Below are positions 13,222-16,228 of a stretch of 16,228 nt of DNA, piece by piece. The translations under genes were made by a program, and so were the position numbers. A model generated the notes under the pieces. The model was given only the letters and a program-made list of their open reading frames with translations. It was not told the DNA's origin and searched no databases. The DNA lies in assembly GCA_900321775.1 (NCBI GenBank), contig ONXE01000040.1, forward strand, positions 1 to 16,228, in the 5' to 3' direction. The first letter of the stretch is position 1. Each line of letters begins with the position of its first letter. This DNA is from an uncultured Bacteroidales bacterium. GTDB taxonomy: Bacteria > Bacteroidota > Bacteroidia > Bacteroidales > Paludibacteraceae.

Positions 13222-15855
13222 ATGAAACGTTGTAGTTACATACTTCTGTTGCTGGCATTGCTGGTGTCTTCGTGTTCCACACAAAAGAACACGAGGGCCA
13301 GCCGTGCCTATCATGCCATGAAGGTCAACTACAACATCTATTACAACGGCAATACGGCCTTCGAAGAGGGCCTGCAAGACATTGCACGCGCCAACAAAGA
13401 CGACTACACGACCCTGCTCAACCTCTATCCGGTCAGCAACCACAAAGCCGCGGAAGCCGCCAAAGGCAAAATGGACCGCACCATTGAGAAGTGCCGCAAG
13501 TGCATCAAACTGCATAGCATCAAGAAGCGCCCCAAGGCCGACCCTAAACGAACGGGAGACCCCGCTTACCGCGAGTGGCTCAAGCAGGAGGAGTTCAATC
13601 CAGCCATGCCCAAAGCCTGGCTGCTGCTGGGCAAAGCCGAGTTCCACAAGGGCGAGTTCCTCGAGAGTATAGGCACGTTCAATTACATCACCCAGCATTT
13701 CAGTTACGACAAGGACGTGGTGGCGCAATGCCAGTTGTGGTCCGTGCGCGCCTACGCCGAGTCAGACTGGCTCTACGAGGCCGATGATCTGCTTCGCAAG
13801 GTACAAGTGGACGACCTCAAACGCAAGAATGCCTCGCTTTATTCCGCCGCTACAGCCGACCTTCGACTCAAGCAGAAACAGTACAAAGAGGCTATTCCGC
13901 ACATCAAGATTGCCATGCAGGACGAGAAACGCAAGGGCAACCGCCCCCGTTTTGCCTACGTGCTGGCGCAACTGTACGAACTGACGGGCCAGAAGGAAGA
14001 TGCGCGCGCATACTATAAGGAGGTAATCAACATGCAGCCCGACTGGGAGATGGATTTCAATGCCCGTATCCATCTGGCCCAGCTGGAGCACAACACCGCC
14101 GCCGCGCTTCGCGACCTGCAGAAAATGGCCTCGCGCTACAAATACAAGGACAAACTCGACCAGATTTATGGCGCTATGGGTAATATATGCCTCGCACAGG
14201 GCGACACAACCAAAGCGCTGGAGTACTATGCCAAAGGCATTCAGGAAAGCACTCAGAACGGTTATGCCAAAGCGCAGGTACTCATCACCGCCGGCGACCT
14301 GTATTTCGAGCAGAAAGACTACGTGCACGCCGAACCTTGCTACACCGAGGCCGCCACAATCCTCTCTGCCGAGAACGAGGACTACAAACGCGTGCGCAAA
14401 CGCTCGGAAGTGCTCAGCGAACTTATCGTCGAGTACAATACCGTCCTGTTACAGGACTCCCTGCAGCGCCTCAGCCAAATGACCGAGGAGGAGCAACTCA
14501 AGGTCTGCGAACAACTTGTGGCGGCTTTGATTGAGCAGGAGAAAAACGACTCTATTGCTGCGGCTCAGGCGGCCCGTGACGAAGAGAATGGCACAAAAGA
14601 CGGCCTGCAGTCCGTCAACACCTCCAACATGATTGGCGGCGGCGGTTCCAAAGAATGGTATTTTTACAACCCGGACCTCATTCGTCAGGGCCAGCAGCAG
14701 TTCCGCCAGAAATGGGGTAACCGCAAACTGGAGGATAACTGGCGTCGTAAGGCCCATAGCAATGCCGAGAACGCCTTGTCTTCTGTGCCGCAAGCAGAGG
14801 AGCCTACAGGCGAAGAAATGGCACTGGAGACCGATTCTACGGCTGTATCGGACTCCCTGCCGCCGGTAGCAACCGACCCGCACGACCCCTATTACTACAT
14901 GCAGCAAATCCCGCGCACCGAGGCTGAGCTGCAGGCCTCCAACGACCAGATTGCCACCGCCCTCTACAACATGGTGGGTATCTATCAGGACAAACTGGAA
15001 GACCGGGCCCTGGCCGATGAGACTTTTGCGGAGATGCGCCGCCGTTTCCCGAACGATCCGAGGTTGGCGGACCTCTATTACATGCAGTACCTCACTGCCC
15101 TCAAGCAGAACGATACTATCGCTGCGGAGAACTACCGCTTGACCTTGCTCAGAGAGTTCCCCGAGAGCAACTACTCTTCTGTGGTCAAGGACCCGCGTTA
15201 CTTCGACAAACTGCGCACCATGGCCGCCGAACAGGACTCCGTCTATGAGGCTACCTATGCGGCCTATAAGCGTTCCGATTACGCCACTATCCGCGCCAAC
15301 AAAGCCTACGCCGAGGAGAACTACCCGCTCTCGCCCCTCATGCCGCGATTCCTCTTCCTCAACGCAGTCGCCGTGGCCAAAACAAACGGCCAGGATGCGT
15401 TTATCGCCGAACTGCGCGACCTGGTAGAGCGCTATCCCGACAGCGAATTGGGCACAATGGCCAAGGATTTCCTCGCCCTCATGAACCAGGGCGCCGAGAG
15501 CCAAAAGGGCGGAACGACATCATCGCTCGCCGACAAACGAACCGAGGAAAGCAAGCAGGAAGAAGAGGTAGAGAACCCGGATGAGACAAACAAAATGATG
15601 GTCGTGCTGATTGCCATCCCCAAGGACGAGGTGGCCCTCAACAACCTGCTCTACAATGTGGCGCTCTACAACTTCACCCGCTTCATGATCAAGGACTTTG
15701 ACCTCCGGACTGTCCCGAACTTCTCGGACACACAGTCCGCGCTTGAGATATCAGGCTTCGATAGCCCCGAGGAAGTGGAGTGGTATAAAGGACTCCTGAG
15801 TGAGGATGCCGACCTGCAGGCTGTTTTCACCCAATTGGGAGCGGAGGTCAAGTGA
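13222..15855 (+). CDS. SprE/PorW-like TPR lipoprotein (type IX secretion / gliding family)
   Basis: An 877-residue lipoprotein: MKRCSYILLLLALLVSSC gives a signal with the modified cysteine at 18. The N-terminal block matches SprE/PorW: KNTRASRAYHAMKVNYNIYY, then NGNTAFEEGLQDI, LNLYPVSN and IEKCRKCIKLHS. TPR-like helices fill about 125-400. A conserved island follows near 470-505 (GSKEWYFYNPDLIRQGQQQF, then WGNRKLEDNWRRK), then an acidic linker, more TPR-like helices at 570-770, a charged linker, and a C-terminal domain from about 790 (MMVVLIAIPKDEVALNNLLY). SprE is needed for gliding and secretion in Flavobacterium, and PorW links parts of the type IX machine in Porphyromonas. Length fits SprE (about 870). 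Homologues also occur in Bacteroidales lacking the full system, so function here is inferred. It is directly adjacent to galM. Confidence 0.82.
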   Translation: MKRCSYILLLLALLVSSCSTQKNTRASRAYHAMKVNYNIYYNGNTAFEEGLQDIARANKDDYTTLLNLYPVSNHKAAEAAKGKMDRTIEKCRKCIKLHSIKKRPKADPKRTGDPAYREWLKQEEFNPAMPKAWLLLGKAEFHKGEFLESIGTFNYITQHFSYDKDVVAQCQLWSVRAYAESDWLYEADDLLRKVQVDDLKRKNASLYSAATADLRLKQKQYKEAIPHIKIAMQDEKRKGNRPRFAYVLAQLYELTGQKEDARAYYKEVINMQPDWEMDFNARIHLAQLEHNTAAALRDLQKMASRYKYKDKLDQIYGAMGNICLAQGDTTKALEYYAKGIQESTQNGYAKAQVLITAGDLYFEQKDYVHAEPCYTEAATILSAENEDYKRVRKRSEVLSELIVEYNTVLLQDSLQRLSQMTEEEQLKVCEQLVAALIEQEKNDSIAAAQAARDEENGTKDGLQSVNTSNMIGGGGSKEWYFYNPDLIRQGQQQFRQKWGNRKLEDNWRRKAHSNAENALSSVPQAEEPTGEEMALETDSTAVSDSLPPVATDPHDPYYYMQQIPRTEAELQASNDQIATALYNMVGIYQDKLEDRALADETFAEMRRRFPNDPRLADLYYMQYLTALKQNDTIAAENYRLTLLREFPESNYSSVVKDPRYFDKLRTMAAEQDSVYEATYAAYKRSDYATIRANKAYAEENYPLSPLMPRFLFLNAVAVAKTNGQDAFIAELRDLVERYPDSELGTMAKDFLALMNQGAESQKGGTTSSLADKRTEESKQEEEVENPDETNKMMVVLIAIPKDEVALNNLLYNVALYNFTRFMIKDFDLRTVPNFSDTQSALEISGFDSPEEVEWYKGLLSEDADLQAVFTQLGAEVK

Positions 15856-15857
15856 GA

Positions 15858-15890
15858 ACCGTAAGATTACCGTAACATTACCGTAAGATA
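15858..15890 (+). repeat. Three 11-base tandem repeats
   Basis: ACCGTAAGATT, ACCGTAACATT and ACCGTAAGATA follow one another between the TPR lipoprotein stop and the acyltransferase start. Two positions vary. Likely slippage product; the 11-base period is close to one helical turn, so a protein-binding role is possible but unsupported. Confidence 0.8.
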
Positions 15891-15911
15891 ATGAGACAAG
15901 CTTAAGACAAT

Positions 15912-16228
15912 ATGAACGCAATAAAGAACATATTCATTTTCCTTTGGCAATGGTTTGTTGCCCTGCCAATCTTGATAGTAGCGACCCTTCTTTGTGCTAT
16001 TTTCACTATTCTGCTCGTGTACTGGAAAGACAGCGCCTTTGTACATGGTTTCCAGCAGCTTTGGTCACGCCTGTTCTTTTGGCTCTTTTTCATGAATCCC
16101 GAAGTGGAAGGTGAGGAGAACCTCAAGAAAGGCCAGAGTTACGTCTTTGTCGGCAACCACACGTCTATGTTCGACGCCTGGCTCGTCTATGGCTGGCTGC
16201 CCGTGGTGTTCAAATGGATCATGAAAGC
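15912..16228 (+). CDS. plsC: 1-acyl-sn-glycerol-3-phosphate acyltransferase (PlsC family), N-terminal part
   Basis: The first 105 residues of a gene that runs off the window. PlsC enzymes put the second acyl chain on lysophosphatidic acid to make phosphatidic acid, at the inner membrane. After a short cytoplasmic start comes a long hydrophobic segment (about 7-41, WQWFVALPILIVATLLCAIF within it). Then the acyltransferase fold begins: NPEVEGEENLKKGQSYVFVG and the catalytic HxxxxD motif as NHTSMFDAW. The start at ATG 15912 is the first in this frame to precede the membrane segment. It lies 56 bases after the TPR lipoprotein, in the same direction, so it may belong to the same operon. Some family members act on other lipids, so the exact substrate is inferred. 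Confidence 0.88.
   Translation, partial: MNAIKNIFIFLWQWFVALPILIVATLLCAIFTILLVYWKDSAFVHGFQQLWSRLFFWLFFMNPEVEGEENLKKGQSYVFVGNHTSMFDAWLVYGWLPVVFKWIMK

Noticed and set aside
15858..15890. CRISPR-like or iteron array
   Set aside because: Only three 11-base units with no spacers; too short for either. The repeat at 12166 likewise has only two units.

Overview
The window comes from a member of the Bacteroidota, most likely the order Bacteroidales. Four things point there: promoters of the Bacteroidota type (TTTG, about 20 bases, TAnnTTTG); gene starts almost without Shine-Dalgarno sequences; the gene order mnmG-apt-uvrC; and lineage-typical genes such as GldB-like and SprE/PorW-like lipoproteins. 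Every gene I can support lies on the + strand. No tRNA, rRNA, CRISPR array or transposon was recognised.

Layout. (1) 1-8177: the 3' end of mnmG, a parS-like palindrome, then a tight row of apt, uvrC, tsaE, lolD, gldB, sufS and a helix-hairpin-helix/beta-barrel outer-membrane protein. Gaps are 22 bases or less and several stop/start codons overlap, so this is probably one long operon. Two genes carry frame-breaking lesions: apt has lost most of its N-terminal region, and lolD has lost about 30 bases near its 3' end, which fuses its frame to gldB. (2) 8178-8921: a single small heat-shock gene (hsp20) with elaborate upstream DNA: a large inverted repeat, a sigma-54-type -24/-12 element, a 5' leader hairpin, and a strong Shine-Dalgarno sequence that can pair with a CCUUUU stretch as in fourU RNA thermometers. 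A strong intrinsic terminator follows. (3) 8922-9432: a stretch without protein genes, holding two palindromes and, from a good promoter, a roughly 210-nt sequence that folds on paper into a structured RNA closed by a 15-bp stem. (4) 9433-10125: a DUF2238/YjdF-like membrane protein. (5) 10126-16228: a good promoter, then tsaB, galK, galM, a large SprE/PorW-like TPR lipoprotein and the start of a PlsC-type acyltransferase.

How the genes fit together. mnmG, tsaE and tsaB all serve tRNA modification (U34 and t6A37). uvrC is nucleotide excision repair and sufS supplies sulfur for Fe-S clusters. lolD, gldB, the barrel protein, the SprE/PorW homologue and PlsC all concern the envelope. GldB and SprE/PorW belong to families tied to gliding and type IX secretion. 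galK and galM handle galactose.

The most interesting unexplained items are the structured RNA candidate at 9143-9354, the layered control region of hsp20, the parS site behind mnmG, and the paired lesions in apt and lolD. Those lesions could be real decay or assembly errors.
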